Assembly: GCA_027943245.1 (NCBI GenBank)
Contig: JANDJZ010000644.1
Location: 1-33,303, forward strand
Origin: Acanthamoeba sp. SK_2022b
Taxonomy: Eukaryota; Discosea; Longamoebia; Acanthamoebidae
DNA: 33,303 bases
Direction: 5' to 3'
Position numbers and translations under genes: made by a program. This document shows positions 7,929 to 16,177 of this stretch, in pieces; the stretch's first letter is position 1, and each line of letters opens with the position of its first letter. The notes beneath the pieces were generated by a model that searched no databases, was not told the origin of the DNA, and worked only from the letters and a program-made list of their open reading frames with translations.

Positions 7929-8432
7929 ATGAGTACCGCTAAACTGGTGAAAACGAAATCTTCTGATCTGCTGTATACCCGTAACGATCTGGACGAAAAA
8001 GTCAAACTAGCCGCCATCAAGGCGCTGAACCATCAGGTCGTGCAATTTATCGATCTTTCGCTGATCACCAAACAGGCGCACTGGAACATGCGCGGCGCGA
8101 ACTTCATCGCGGTCCATGAAATGCTGGACGGCTTCCGCACCGCCATCATCGAGCATCAGGACACCTTCGCCGAGCGCGTGGTGCAGTTGGGCGGCGTCGC
8201 ACTGGGCACCGTACAGGTGGTCAACGATCGCACACCGCTGAAAAGCTATCCAACCAATATCCACAGCGTGCAGGAGCACCTGAAGGCGCTGGCCGATCGC
8301 TACGGCGCGGTAGCGAATGACATCCGCAAGGCGATTACCGAAGTGGAAGACGAAGACACCGCCGACATGTTCACCGCCGCCTCGCGCGATCTGGACAAGT
8401 TCCTGTGGTTTATCGAATCCAATATCGAATAA
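7929..8432 (+). CDS. dps: DNA starvation/stationary phase protection protein Dps
   Basis: A 167-residue ferritin-like protein, exactly the E. coli Dps length. The dodecamer stores iron, using peroxide to oxidise Fe(II), and coats DNA. Ferroxidase ligands are at the expected positions: His51 in KQAHWNMRG, His63, Asp67 in HEMLDGF, Asp78 and Glu82. The lysine-containing N-terminal tail (Lys5, Lys8, Lys10) that binds DNA is present. The C-terminal [14 protein letters not shown] is strongly conserved. The ribosome site AAGAGGA (7914–7920) stands at good spacing before ATG 7929. Upstream are an OxyR-like site and a -10 element. A strong terminator follows, so the gene is monocistronic. Confidence 0.97.
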   Translation: MSTAKLVKTKSSDLLYTRNDLDEKVKLAAIKALNHQVVQFIDLSLITKQAHWNMRGANFIAVHEMLDGFRTAIIEHQDTFAERVVQLGGVALGTVQVVNDRTPLKSYPTNIHSVQEHLKALADRYGAVANDIRKAITEVEDEDTADMFTAASRDLDKFLWFIESNIE

Positions 8433-8469
8433 CGCGAAAGCGTTGCAGAGCGCCCGTCGTTCCGGGCAG

Positions 8470-8496
8470 AACAGGCTGGGCTTTGCCCGGCCTGTT
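8470..8496 (+). terminator. Terminator of dps
   Basis: AACAGGCTGGGC (8470–8481) and GCCCGGCCTGTT (8485–8496) pair with one G·T wobble around a TTT loop, and are followed by a T-rich tract (TTCTTTT). Confidence 0.88.
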
Positions 8497-8572
8497 TTCT
8501 TTTGCGCGACCGTTGCATTGTACAAAAAACGGCCCATATTAAACGGTAAGGTTCCCTTGTCAGGAGGTAATG

Positions 8573-8839
8573 ATGGCCAGCGGCTGGGCGGCGGACGGCG
8601 CCGTACAAGATCAGATTGATTCCACCGTCGACGATGCGGTGCAGCGCGCGCGTGAAGCGCTCGGGCACGGCGAGAGCGAACGCTATTGCCAGGAATGCGG
8701 AGAGGCGATCCCCGAGGCGCGACGCAAGGCGTTAACGGGCGTGCGTTTTTGCCTCGCCTGCCAGACCGAACAAGACAAAAAACACGCGGCCGCCAGCCTG
8801 TACAATCGGCGCGGCAGCAAAGACAGCCAGTTGCGCTAG
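8573..8839 (+). CDS. DksA/TraR-family C4 zinc finger protein YbiI
   Basis: An 88-residue protein orthologous in length and pattern to E. coli YbiI. It starts MASGWA and ends GSKDSQLR, both family signatures. The C-terminal half carries a four-cysteine zinc finger, CQECGEAIPEARR followed 17 residues later by CLAC, as in DksA and TraR. It lacks the long DksA coiled coil, so a full DksA-like action on RNA polymerase is not expected; its function is not established. ATG 8573 was preferred over the immediately preceding ATG 8570 because AGGAGG (8562–8567) is then five bases away and the length matches. In E. coli, ybiI is on the other side of the gln/rlmF block. Confidence 0.9.
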   Translation: MASGWAADGAVQDQIDSTVDDAVQRAREALGHGESERYCQECGEAIPEARRKALTGVRFCLACQTEQDKKHAAASLYNRRGSKDSQLR

Positions 8840-8983
8840 CATTATCTGCTCCCCCTTTTGCACCCTCGCGGCCCCGCTTGCACCGTCAGTGCATCATGAA
8901 AGTTAGAGTTAGTTATCAATATTGAAGCAAAAACGTTAAAGAACGGTTGTTTCACAGCCAAAATTTGGTTAATGATAGCCCCG

Positions 8984-9032
8984 TGCACCAAGATAATTCT
9001 TACGCACCATTTTGGTGCCTCACCTTGGTGCA
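8984..9032. promoter_or_regulatory. NtrC (GlnG) binding sites upstream of glnH
   Basis: A strong dyad GCACC-N5-GGTGC lies at 9004–9018, centred at 9011. A second site, good in its right half, spans 9016–9032 (TGCCTC-N5-GGTGCA), centred at 9024. A left half-site TGCACC occurs at 8984–8989. These match the NtrC consensus TGCACC-N5-GGTGCA. The two main centres lie about 118 and 105 bases before the expected sigma-54 start, the normal enhancer position. Confidence 0.78.
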
Positions 9033-9103
9033 CAACCATAACAATTCGCCTTTCCGGCACAACATCACGCACTAACTCTTTGTTTTTATAGTAGTTGAAA
9101 ACA

Positions 9104-9119
9104 TGGCACGATTTTTTCA
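9104..9119 (+). promoter_or_regulatory. Sigma-54 promoter of glnH (glnHp2-like)
   Basis: TGGCACG-ATTT-TTTCA matches the -24/-12 consensus TGGCACG-N4-TTGCW except for T instead of G in the -12 GC element. GG and the -12 pair are at the required 10-base separation. Together with the NtrC sites upstream this is a nitrogen-regulated promoter. Expected transcription start is near 9130. Confidence 0.8.
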
Positions 9120-9150
9120 TGGCACCAACTGCAATATAAAAAATGGGTAA

Positions 9151-9921
<771 letters not shown>

Positions 9922-9948
9922 GCTGTGAATTTGGCAAGCTATTAACTT

Positions 9949-9980
9949 AAGCACAGGGGGTCGCTTAACCCCCTGCGCTT
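9949..9980 (+). terminator. Intercistronic stem-loop between glnH and glnP
   Basis: AAGCACAGGGGG (9949–9960) pairs with CCCCCTGCGCTT (9969–9980) with one A·C mismatch. There is no T run, so it more likely protects the glnH 3' end or causes partial attenuation. This is common after the binding-protein gene in ABC operons and would explain an excess of GlnH. Confidence 0.6.
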
Positions 9981-10024
9981 CGTTGTATCTGATACCCACG
10001 TTTGGGATCACCGGGAGAAATATC

Positions 10025-10684
10025 ATGCAGTTCGACTGGAGCGCCATCTGGCCCGCCATTCCTATCTTGTTAGAGGGCGCCAAAATGACCCTGTGGATTT
10101 CGGTCCTCGGTCTGATTGGCGGCCTGATCATCGGCCTCGTCGCCGGCTTTGCCCGCACCTACGGCGGTTGGATCGCCAACCACATCGCGTTGGTGTTTAT
10201 CGAAGTAATTCGCGGCACGCCGATCGTGGTACAGGTGATGTTCATCTACTTCGCCCTGCCGATGGCATTTAGCGACTTGCGCATCGATCCGTTCACCGCG
10301 GCGGTGGTAACCATCATGATCAACTCCGGCGCCTACATCGCGGAAATCACCCGCGGCGCGGTGCTGTCGATTCATAACGGTTTCCGCGAGGCCGGCCTGG
10401 CGCTCGGCCTGTCGCGCCGCGAAACCATCCGCTACGTCATTATGCCGCTGGCGCTGCGCCGCATGCTGCCGCCGCTGGGCAACCAGTGGATCATCAGCAT
10501 CAAAGACACCTCGCTGTTCATCGTGATCGGCGTGGCGGAGCTGACCCGTCAGGGTCAGGAAATTATTGCCGGTAACTTCCGCGCGCTGGAAATCTGGAGC
10601 GCCGTGGCGGTTATCTATCTGATTATTACCCTGGTGCTGAGCTTCGTGCTGCGTCGTCTGGAAAGAAGGATGAAAATCCTGTGA
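10025..10684 (+). CDS. glnP: Glutamine ABC transporter permease
   Basis: A 219-residue inner-membrane permease of the HisMQ/GlnP type, identical in length to E. coli GlnP. The frame is open from 9983, but ATG 10025 (MQFDWSAIW) has GGGAGAAA at 10013–10020 and matches the family. Several membrane segments are evident, and the cytoplasmic EAA loop that contacts GlnQ is visible as [20 protein letters not shown]. The [14 protein letters not shown] segment is a family hallmark. It forms the membrane channel for glutamine. Its stop overlaps the glnQ start by four bases (GTGA), indicating translational coupling. Confidence 0.96.
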   Translation: MQFDWSAIWPAIPILLEGAKMTLWISVLGLIGGLIIGLVAGFARTYGGWIANHIALVFIEVIRGTPIVVQVMFIYFALPMAFSDLRIDPFTAAVVTIMINSGAYIAEITRGAVLSIHNGFREAGLALGLSRRETIRYVIMPLALRRMLPPLGNQWIISIKDTSLFIVIGVAELTRQGQEIIAGNFRALEIWSAVAVIYLIITLVLSFVLRRLERRMKIL

Positions 10685-11403
10685 TTGAATTTAAAAACGT
10701 CTCCAAGCATTTTGGCCAAACCCAGGTGCTGCACAACATCGATTTGAAGATCGACAAAGGCGAAGTGGTGGTGATCATCGGGCCGTCGGGCTCCGGTAAA
10801 TCCACCCTGCTGCGCTGCATCAACAAGTTGGAAGAAGTCACCAGCGGCGATCTGATCGTCGACGGCCTGAAAGCCAACGATCCGAAAGTTGACGATCGGT
10901 TGATCCGCCAGGAAGCCGGCATGGTGTTCCAGCAGTTCTACCTGTTCCCGCACCTGACGGCGCTGGAAAACGTCGCCTTCGGCCCGATCCGCGTGCGCGG
11001 CGCGAAGAAGTCCGATGCGGAAAAGCTGGCGCGCGAGCTGCTGGCCAAGGTCGGTCTGGCGGAGCGTGCCCACCACTACCCGTCCGAACTGTCGGGCGGC
11101 CAGCAGCAACGCGTGGCCATTGCGCGCGCGCTGGCGGTGAAGCCGAAAATGATGCTGTTCGACGAGCCGACCTCCGCGCTCGATCCGGAGCTGCGCCATG
11201 AAGTGCTGAAGGTAATGCAGGATCTGGCCGAGGAAGGCATGACGATGGTCATCGTCACCCACGAAGTCGGCTTTGCCGAAAAAGTGGCGTCGCGCCTGAT
11301 CTTTATCGATAAGGGCCGGATTGCCGAAGATGGCAACCCGCACGATCTGATCAACCATCCGCCAAGCCCGCGTCTGCAGGAGTTCCTGCAGCACGTGTCC
11401 TGA
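10681..11403 (+). CDS. glnQ: Glutamine ABC transporter ATP-binding protein
   Basis: A 240-residue ABC ATPase. Walker [10 protein letters not shown] is at residues 34–42, the Q-loop Gln at 84 ([10 protein letters not shown]), the signature LSGGQ at 137–141, Walker B KMMLFDE at 156–162 with catalytic Glu162, and the H-loop His at 194 (IVTHE). It powers glutamine import through GlnP. The start is GTG 10681, overlapping the glnP stop. A perfect terminator follows 14 bases after the stop, ending the operon. Confidence 0.97.
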   Translation: MIEFKNVSKHFGQTQVLHNIDLKIDKGEVVVIIGPSGSGKSTLLRCINKLEEVTSGDLIVDGLKANDPKVDDRLIRQEAGMVFQQFYLFPHLTALENVAFGPIRVRGAKKSDAEKLARELLAKVGLAERAHHYPSELSGGQQQRVAIARALAVKPKMMLFDEPTSALDPELRHEVLKVMQDLAEEGMTMVIVTHEVGFAEKVASRLIFIDKGRIAEDGNPHDLINHPPSPRLQEFLQHVS

Positions 11404-11417
11404 TCCCGGCGGTTTAA

Positions 11418-11442
11418 CGGCGGGCGCGCCACGCGCCCGCCG
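11418..11442 (+). terminator. Terminator of glnHPQ
   Basis: CGGCGGGCGCG and CGCGCCCGCCG form a perfect 11-base stem with a 3-base loop, followed by CTTTCATT. The stem is very GC-rich and the T tract modest. Confidence 0.85.
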
Positions 11443-11557
11443 CTTTCATTCCGCACGCTCTCCCACGCCCCAGCGCGCCATCTTTCCTACTATATTGATT
11501 GTTTTTCATCGTATTGCTTTTACATCCGCCGATCACAGAACGCCAAAGAGAGGAACA

Positions 11558-13783
11558 ATGCCGCCAAACGCAGACTCCCGACGAGGTTCTCATCTGCGAG
11601 AACACCTGCTTTTCCTGCTGCTGTTGCTGACCCTGAACGTCTTCGCACCACCGGCCCTGGCGCAAAACGCGCCGCCCACGCCCGCCGACAAGAGCGAGCA
11701 GCAGAAAGCCGCCTACGCCGCGCTGGCCGATCTGCTGCAGGACGACAAAGCGCGCGCGGAACTCATCAACCACCTGAAACAGGCCGCCGGCGACGCCCCC
11801 GCCACCGCCCCGGCAACGCCGGTGGAATCAACGCCGGCGACGCTGAGCGACAGCCTGAACTCGCTGGCGCAGGAAGGCATCGGCACCTTTAACCAGAAGC
11901 TCGGCGCGCTGCAAAAGCTGATCGATTCCGGCCCGAAGCGCGTTTTCAACCCCGCCGGCTTTTTCCGCGCGCTGGGCTATTTTCTGCTGACGGTGGCGGT
12001 CACCTTTGCACTATTCCACCTGATCCGGCGGCTGATCGCGCCGCTGTACAAGCGCATGGGCAGTTGGGGGCACAACGCGCGGCTGCAGCGCGGCCCGTGG
12101 TATAAGCGCCCCGCCGCCATTCTCGGCGCTTTCGCCGTCGATCTGCTGGTGTTGCTGCTGGCGCTGGCGGCGGGCAACCTGTTCGCCCGCCACGTCCACG
12201 CCGACAGCGCCACCATTCTGCGGCTGCAGACCCTATTTCTCAGCGCCTTTGCGGTGATTGAATTCTTCAAGGCGGTGCTGCGGCTGATTTTCGCCCCCAA
12301 CTTCGACTATCTGCGCCCCTTCCCCTTCAGCGACCAGAGCGCGCGCTACTGGAACACGCGCCTCGCCTGGCTCAGCGGGCTGATCGGCTACGGCCTGATG
12401 GTGGTGGTGCCGGTGGTGGCGGTGCAGATCAGCTACCCGGCCGCCGCCGCCGTCAACCTGGTGGTGATGCTGGCGCTGACGCTGTATGCCATCTGGCTGA
12501 TCCTGCACAACCGCAAGCCGATACAGCAACAGATCAACCTGCTGGCCGAACGATCGATGGCGTTTTTCAGCGTGATCCTGCGCGGCCTGGGGCATATCTG
12601 GCATCTGCTGGCGATCGCCTATTTTCTGGTGTTGTTCGTGCTGTCCCAGTTCGACATCGGCAACAGTCTGCGCTTTATGATGAGCGCCACGGTGAAAAGC
12701 CTGCTGGTGGTCGGCGTCGGTGCTCTGCTGTCCGGCATGCTGACCCGCTGGATTTTCCGCCGCATTTCGCTGCCGACCGACGTCAATCTGCGCTATCCGA
12801 TGCTCGAGCGGCGCATCAACTCCTACATCCCTAACGGGCTGAAGATACTGCGGGTGATGGTGGTGCTGGCGGTGACGATGTTCCTGCTTGACGCTTGGCA
12901 CCTGATTAATCTGTACCAGTGGGCAGGCAGCGAAAATGGCCAGCGGACGCTCGGCGGGCTGGTGCATATCCTGCTGATCCTGCTGATCGCCGTCTTCAGT
13001 TGGACGCTGATGGCCAGCATCATCGAGCACCGCCTGGCGTTGGAGCTCAGCAACGGCGTGCGGCCGAGCGCGCGCGAACGCACGCTGCTGACGCTGTTTC
13101 GCAACGTGCTGGCTATCGTTATCAGCACCATTACCGTGATGATCGTGCTGTCGCAGGTGGGGCTGAACATTGCGCCGCTGCTGGCGGGTGCCGGCGCGCT
13201 GGGGCTGGCTATCAGCTTCGGCGCCCAGACGCTGGTGAAAGACGTGATCACCGGCGTGTTCATCCAGTTCGAAAACGGCATGAACACCGGCGAATACGTC
13301 ACCGTCAGCGGCATCACCGGCACCGTGGAGCGCATGACCATTCGCTCGATCGGCCTGCGCGACGACTACGGCGTCTACCACATCGTGCCGTACTCCTCGA
13401 TCACTACGCTGGCCAACTATGCGCGTGAGTTCGGGGTGTATCGCGCCAACTACACCGTCAGCCGCGACGAGGATATCGATCGGGTCAATGAGGTGCTGCA
13501 TCAGGCCGTCGCGGCGCTGAAGCAAGATGAACAGGTGAAGCATTTCCTGATTGGCGAGCCGGTCTTCAACGGCGTGGTGGCGCTGGGCGACCGCTCGTTC
13601 ACCACCCGCGTGACGGTGCGCACGCAGGCGCTGAAACAGTGGGTGGTGCAATACGCCCTCGATCGGCTGGTGAAAATCCATTTCGATCGGGCCGGCATCG
13701 GCATGCCTCAGCAGGCGATGCAGATCTCCCGCGCGCCGCAGCCGCACGAAGAACAGGCACCGCCCGCGGCTCCCGGCAGTTAG
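11558..13783 (+). CDS. ybiO: MscS-family mechanosensitive channel YbiO
   Basis: A 741-residue protein, the same length as E. coli YbiO. A signal-like N-terminus ends in APPALAQ, followed by a low-complexity periplasmic segment rich in Ala, Pro and Thr (roughly residues 35–95) and then about ten membrane segments. The MscS pore helix is visible around residues 540–575 as APLLAGAGALGLAISFGAQ followed by TLVKD, with the Gly/Ala packing pattern of TM3, and then the beta domain beginning NTGEYVTVSGITGTVE. The channel releases solutes on osmotic downshock. ATG 11558 has AGAGAGGA just upstream and is preferred over 11495. It lies beside glnQ, as in E. coli. Its stop overlaps that of the next, convergent gene. 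Confidence 0.93.
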   Translation: MPPNADSRRGSHLREHLLFLLLLLTLNVFAPPALAQNAPPTPADKSEQQKAAYAALADLLQDDKARAELINHLKQAAGDAPATAPATPVESTPATLSDSLNSLAQEGIGTFNQKLGALQKLIDSGPKRVFNPAGFFRALGYFLLTVAVTFALFHLIRRLIAPLYKRMGSWGHNARLQRGPWYKRPAAILGAFAVDLLVLLLALAAGNLFARHVHADSATILRLQTLFLSAFAVIEFFKAVLRLIFAPNFDYLRPFPFSDQSARYWNTRLAWLSGLIGYGLMVVVPVVAVQISYPAAAAVNLVVMLALTLYAIWLILHNRKPIQQQINLLAERSMAFFSVILRGLGHIWHLLAIAYFLVLFVLSQFDIGNSLRFMMSATVKSLLVVGVGALLSGMLTRWIFRRISLPTDVNLRYPMLERRINSYIPNGLKILRVMVVLAVTMFLLDAWHLINLYQWAGSENGQRTLGGLVHILLILLIAVFSWTLMASIIEHRLALELSNGVRPSARERTLLTLFRNVLAIVISTITVMIVLSQVGLNIAPLLAGAGALGLAISFGAQTLVKDVITGVFIQFENGMNTGEYVTVSGITGTVERMTIRSIGLRDDYGVYHIVPYSSITTLANYAREFGVYRANYTVSRDEDIDRVNEVLHQAVAALKQDEQVKHFLIGEPVFNGVVALGDRSFTTRVTVRTQALKQWVVQYALDRLVKIHFDRAGIGMPQQAMQISRAPQPHEEQAPPAAPGS

Positions 13784-14787
13784 CGCCCGCGCCCGCAGGG
13801 CTGAGCGGCCAGGAAGCCCGCCACGTCCTGTCGGTAGGCGTCGTATTGCACCGAGCGCGGCGCAAACAGGCCCACCACGTTGATCAGCCACGGATGGCGG
13901 GCGAACAGCGGTTTGATCATCACGTGGTCGGCTTCGTCGATGCGCGTTACCGTCAGCAGCGAGGCCGGGATCGTTTGCCGATACACGCGCTCGGTTTCGT
14001 CCGCGTCCACGTTGACGTCGCGCCCGCCCAGGATCAGGTGCACCGGCGTGTTGAAATTCCGCAATCCCGCCGTCGCGTCGCTGGCCATGTTGGCGCGGAT
14101 AAAGCGCCAGCGGTCGGCGCTCAATGCGGCGGCGCCATACTCGCGGCGGTACTGCGCGTAGCCGTCCGGTTGTTCGAGCAGCGTCTGAATGTGGCGCCAA
14201 TGCGCCTCGCGCGCCTGAATTTGTGCTTCATCATCCCCTGCGGCCGCCATCGCCGCCCGGGTGTTATAGCGCCCCTGCCGCAGCCAGTTGATCGCCGGCG
14301 CCAGCGCCAGCGTGAAGGCGATGTCGGGGCGTAAACGCGCCACCTCCGGCATCACCCACCCCGCCTGGCTGGTGCCCCATAGCCCCACGCAGCGCGCATC
14401 GAAGCGCCCGTCTCGCCGGGCCCAGTCGATGATATCGGCGGTTTCCCGCGCGCGATCCGCCATGGTCTGATGCAGCCAGTTGCCGCCCGAGCCGCCAACG
14501 CCCGGCTTATCGAAGGATAAAACCGCGTAGCCCTGCTGCGCCATCGCCTCCCAAATGCCGAAATAGCCTTCGTCGCGGCTGGCGTTAGCCGGCCCATCGC
14601 CGTGCACGAACACCACCACGCCGGGCTTGACCGGCGCATGCTGCGGCAACACCAGCGTGCCGGTCAGCCGGTTGCCGCCGGCGATCACCGTGACCGGTTC
14701 GGTGACGAAGCGAAAGTCGTTGACGAAAATGACCCACCCGAGCGCCAGCAGAAACAGCACCACGCTGCACAGTCCTATTTTGCGCAC
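13780..14787 (-). CDS. Membrane-anchored alpha/beta hydrolase
   Basis: A 335-residue serine hydrolase. After a short basic N-terminus there is one hydrophobic segment (residues 5–24), suggesting an uncleaved anchor or signal. The alpha/beta-hydrolase pattern follows: VVVFVHGDGPAN as the oxyanion region, the nucleophile elbow GTSQAG with Ser140, Asp in GGRDVNVD, and His in EADHVM. The substrate is unknown; peptidase- or esterase-like activity is possible. GTG 14787 is the chosen start because GGGGAGG (14792–14798) stands just upstream; it overlaps the preceding GNAT gene by 13 bases, so the two are probably co-translated. It is last in the TetR–GNAT–hydrolase operon and shares four bases with the end of ybiO. 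Confidence 0.85.
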   Translation of the reverse strand: MRKIGLCSVVLFLLALGWVIFVNDFRFVTEPVTVIAGGNRLTGTLVLPQHAPVKPGVVVFVHGDGPANASRDEGYFGIWEAMAQQGYAVLSFDKPGVGGSGGNWLHQTMADRARETADIIDWARRDGRFDARCVGLWGTSQAGWVMPEVARLRPDIAFTLALAPAINWLRQGRYNTRAAMAAAGDDEAQIQAREAHWRHIQTLLEQPDGYAQYRREYGAAALSADRWRFIRANMASDATAGLRNFNTPVHLILGGRDVNVDADETERVYRQTIPASLLTVTRIDEADHVMIKPLFARHPWLINVVGLFAPRSVQYDAYRQDVAGFLAAQPCGRGR

Positions 14788-15413
14788 GTCGCCTCCCCGC
14801 AGCGTCTCTCCATCAACACCCAGTCGGCCTGACCGAACAGCCATCCCAACGAAGCGTAATGCTCTTCACACCGCACCTGAAAACCACAGCGCCGATACAG
14901 GCGCAGCGCATCCACGTTGCGCCGGCTGACGTGCAGGCTCAGGCACCGGCCCGCGCCTTGCCCGGCAGCGTAGTCGTTCATCCATTGCAGCAGCCGCTTG
15001 CCCACCCCTTTGCCGCGCTGACTCTCGGCTACCGCCAGGTAAGAGAGATACAGTTCATCGGCCGCCGGGGTGTGCCGCAACACCGCCATTTGCAGATACA
15101 TGCGCCAAACGTTCAGCCAACCATAGCGGCGGCACAGCCGCCAAATCGGCAAGGCATGCGGACGCCGCCCGGCGTTGTTCTCGCCAGCGGCCACATTGAG
15201 GGCAAAGGCCGCCACCACCTGTTCATCCTGCTTCACCACGAAGCTGCGCTCCCGGCTGCCGCCTTGCTTCCAACGCCACAGCCGATAGAACAGACGCCAC
15301 TGAAGGCGGGGGCTCAGACGGCGCGCGCGCTGGAACTTGTCGCAGAACGCAGCGTAGATCAGCGCCGCCGTTTGCAGGCGGTCAGCATCGTGGTACGGCT
15401 CAATGTGCAGCAT
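14775..15413 (-). CDS. GNAT family N-acetyltransferase
   Basis: A 212-residue acetyltransferase. Motif A of the GNAT fold is clear (LYLSYLAVAESQRGKGVG, residues 121–138), followed by RLLQWM and the closing RNVDALRLYRRCGFQV. The N-terminal half is unusually basic and Trp/Arg-rich (residues 30–60), not seen in short GNATs. The acceptor substrate is unknown. ATG 15413, with GAGGTGG just upstream, is preferred over a GTG two codons earlier. The gene lies 11 bases after the TetR gene and overlaps the hydrolase gene, forming one operon; the context suggests acetylation and hydrolysis of a compound sensed by the regulator. Confidence 0.87.
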   Translation of the reverse strand: MLHIEPYHDADRLQTAALIYAAFCDKFQRARRLSPRLQWRLFYRLWRWKQGGSRERSFVVKQDEQVVAAFALNVAAGENNAGRRPHALPIWRLCRRYGWLNVWRMYLQMAVLRHTPAADELYLSYLAVAESQRGKGVGKRLLQWMNDYAAGQGAGRCLSLHVSRRNVDALRLYRRCGFQVRCEEHYASLGWLFGQADWVLMERRCGEATCAK

Positions 15414-15424
15414 ATCCACCTCGA

Positions 15425-15994
15425 CTAGGGATGCCGGTAGAGCAGCTGTTCCAACAGCCGCACCGGCGTGGTCTCCTCCGGCGCGGACGACGCAAAGATC
15501 GCCTGCCGCCAGGCCTGACTTTCGATCACGTCCAACACCAGCTGCGCGAGCGGTAACGGCGCTATCGCCGGTGCAATCTCACCGGTTTGCTGAGCCTCGG
15601 CGATAACCGTCGCCAGCGCCTCAATCAGCTGCCGCTGGTTAGCACCGAACGGCTCGGCCAACGCCGGGTTGCGCGCCACCTCCGCCACGATCTCCGCCGA
15701 CAACTGCACATTGGCCGGCTCAGCGACAAAAGCGTGATAGGCGGTAAAAAAGGCCGACAGAGCCTGCTTCGGCCGCTTTCTGTCGGCCCACAATCCGGCG
15801 GCAAACTCGGTGAATACGCCGTTTTCCAGCAGCGCAATCTCGCCGATCAACGCCTCCTTGCCGGTAAAGTGGTTATAGAGGTTGCCGACGCTGACGCCCG
15901 CCGTCTGCGCGATATCCCGCATGCTGGTCTGGTGAAATCCCTTATGGGTAAAGCTGTGCAGCGCGGCCTCGACAATCTTTTCTCGGTTTCCCAT
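15425..15994 (-). CDS. TetR/AcrR-family transcriptional regulator
   Basis: A 189-residue TetR-family repressor. The N-terminal DNA-binding domain is textbook: REKIVEAALHSFTHKGFHQ, then TSMRDIAQTAGVSVGNLYNH with FTGKEAL, covering residues 4–48. The remaining helical domain should bind an effector. ATG 15994 has GGGAG (16001–16005) six bases upstream and is preferred over the TTG two codons earlier. A perfect 18-base palindrome lies 56 bases before the start, so autorepression, and control of the downstream GNAT and hydrolase genes, is likely. The effector is unknown. Confidence 0.92.
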   Translation of the reverse strand: MGNREKIVEAALHSFTHKGFHQTSMRDIAQTAGVSVGNLYNHFTGKEALIGEIALLENGVFTEFAAGLWADRKRPKQALSAFFTAYHAFVAEPANVQLSAEIVAEVARNPALAEPFGANQRQLIEALATVIAEAQQTGEIAPAIAPLPLAQLVLDVIESQAWRQAIFASSAPEETTPVRLLEQLLYRHP

Positions 15995-16049
15995 CGGCAA
16001 CTCCCGAAACGGTGAAGGGGGGCGCCTGGCGCCATCGAATAAATATTAA

Positions 16050-16067
16050 TGAACGAACGTTCGTTCA
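16050..16067. promoter_or_regulatory. TetR-type operator palindrome
   Basis: TGAACGAAC followed directly by GTTCGTTCA is a perfect 18-base palindrome in the promoter region of the TetR-GNAT-hydrolase operon. Sites of the form GAACGNNCGTTC are typical for this repressor family. Confidence 0.85.
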
Positions 16068-16134
16068 CATTTAAGGATAGCATAGGCCGGTAAAATTGAA
16101 CCGCGGCTCAACGGCGTGTGAATCGGCGGGAAGA

Positions 16135-16166
16135 TAAAAATGCCGCCCCCGTTTTCGGCGGGCGGC
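16135..16166 (-). terminator. Terminator of the PAS-PAS-MCP gene
   Basis: Read on the minus strand, GCCGCCC pairs with GGGCGGC, with further GC pairing around an AAAA loop, and an ATTTTT tract follows. It lies 12 bases after the stop of the chemoreceptor-like gene. Confidence 0.82.
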
Positions 16167-16177
16167 GTGGTGAAAAC

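Noticed and set aside
9122..9137. Second TGGCAC motif after the glnH sigma-54 promoter
   Set aside because: The distance from GG to the following GC is 8 bases instead of 10, so it cannot serve as a -24/-12 promoter.
12233..14200. Minus-strand open frame of 655 codons opposite ybiO
   Set aside because: It runs antisense through ybiO and into the hydrolase gene in another frame. The product is His/Gln/Asp-rich low-complexity, with no family features.
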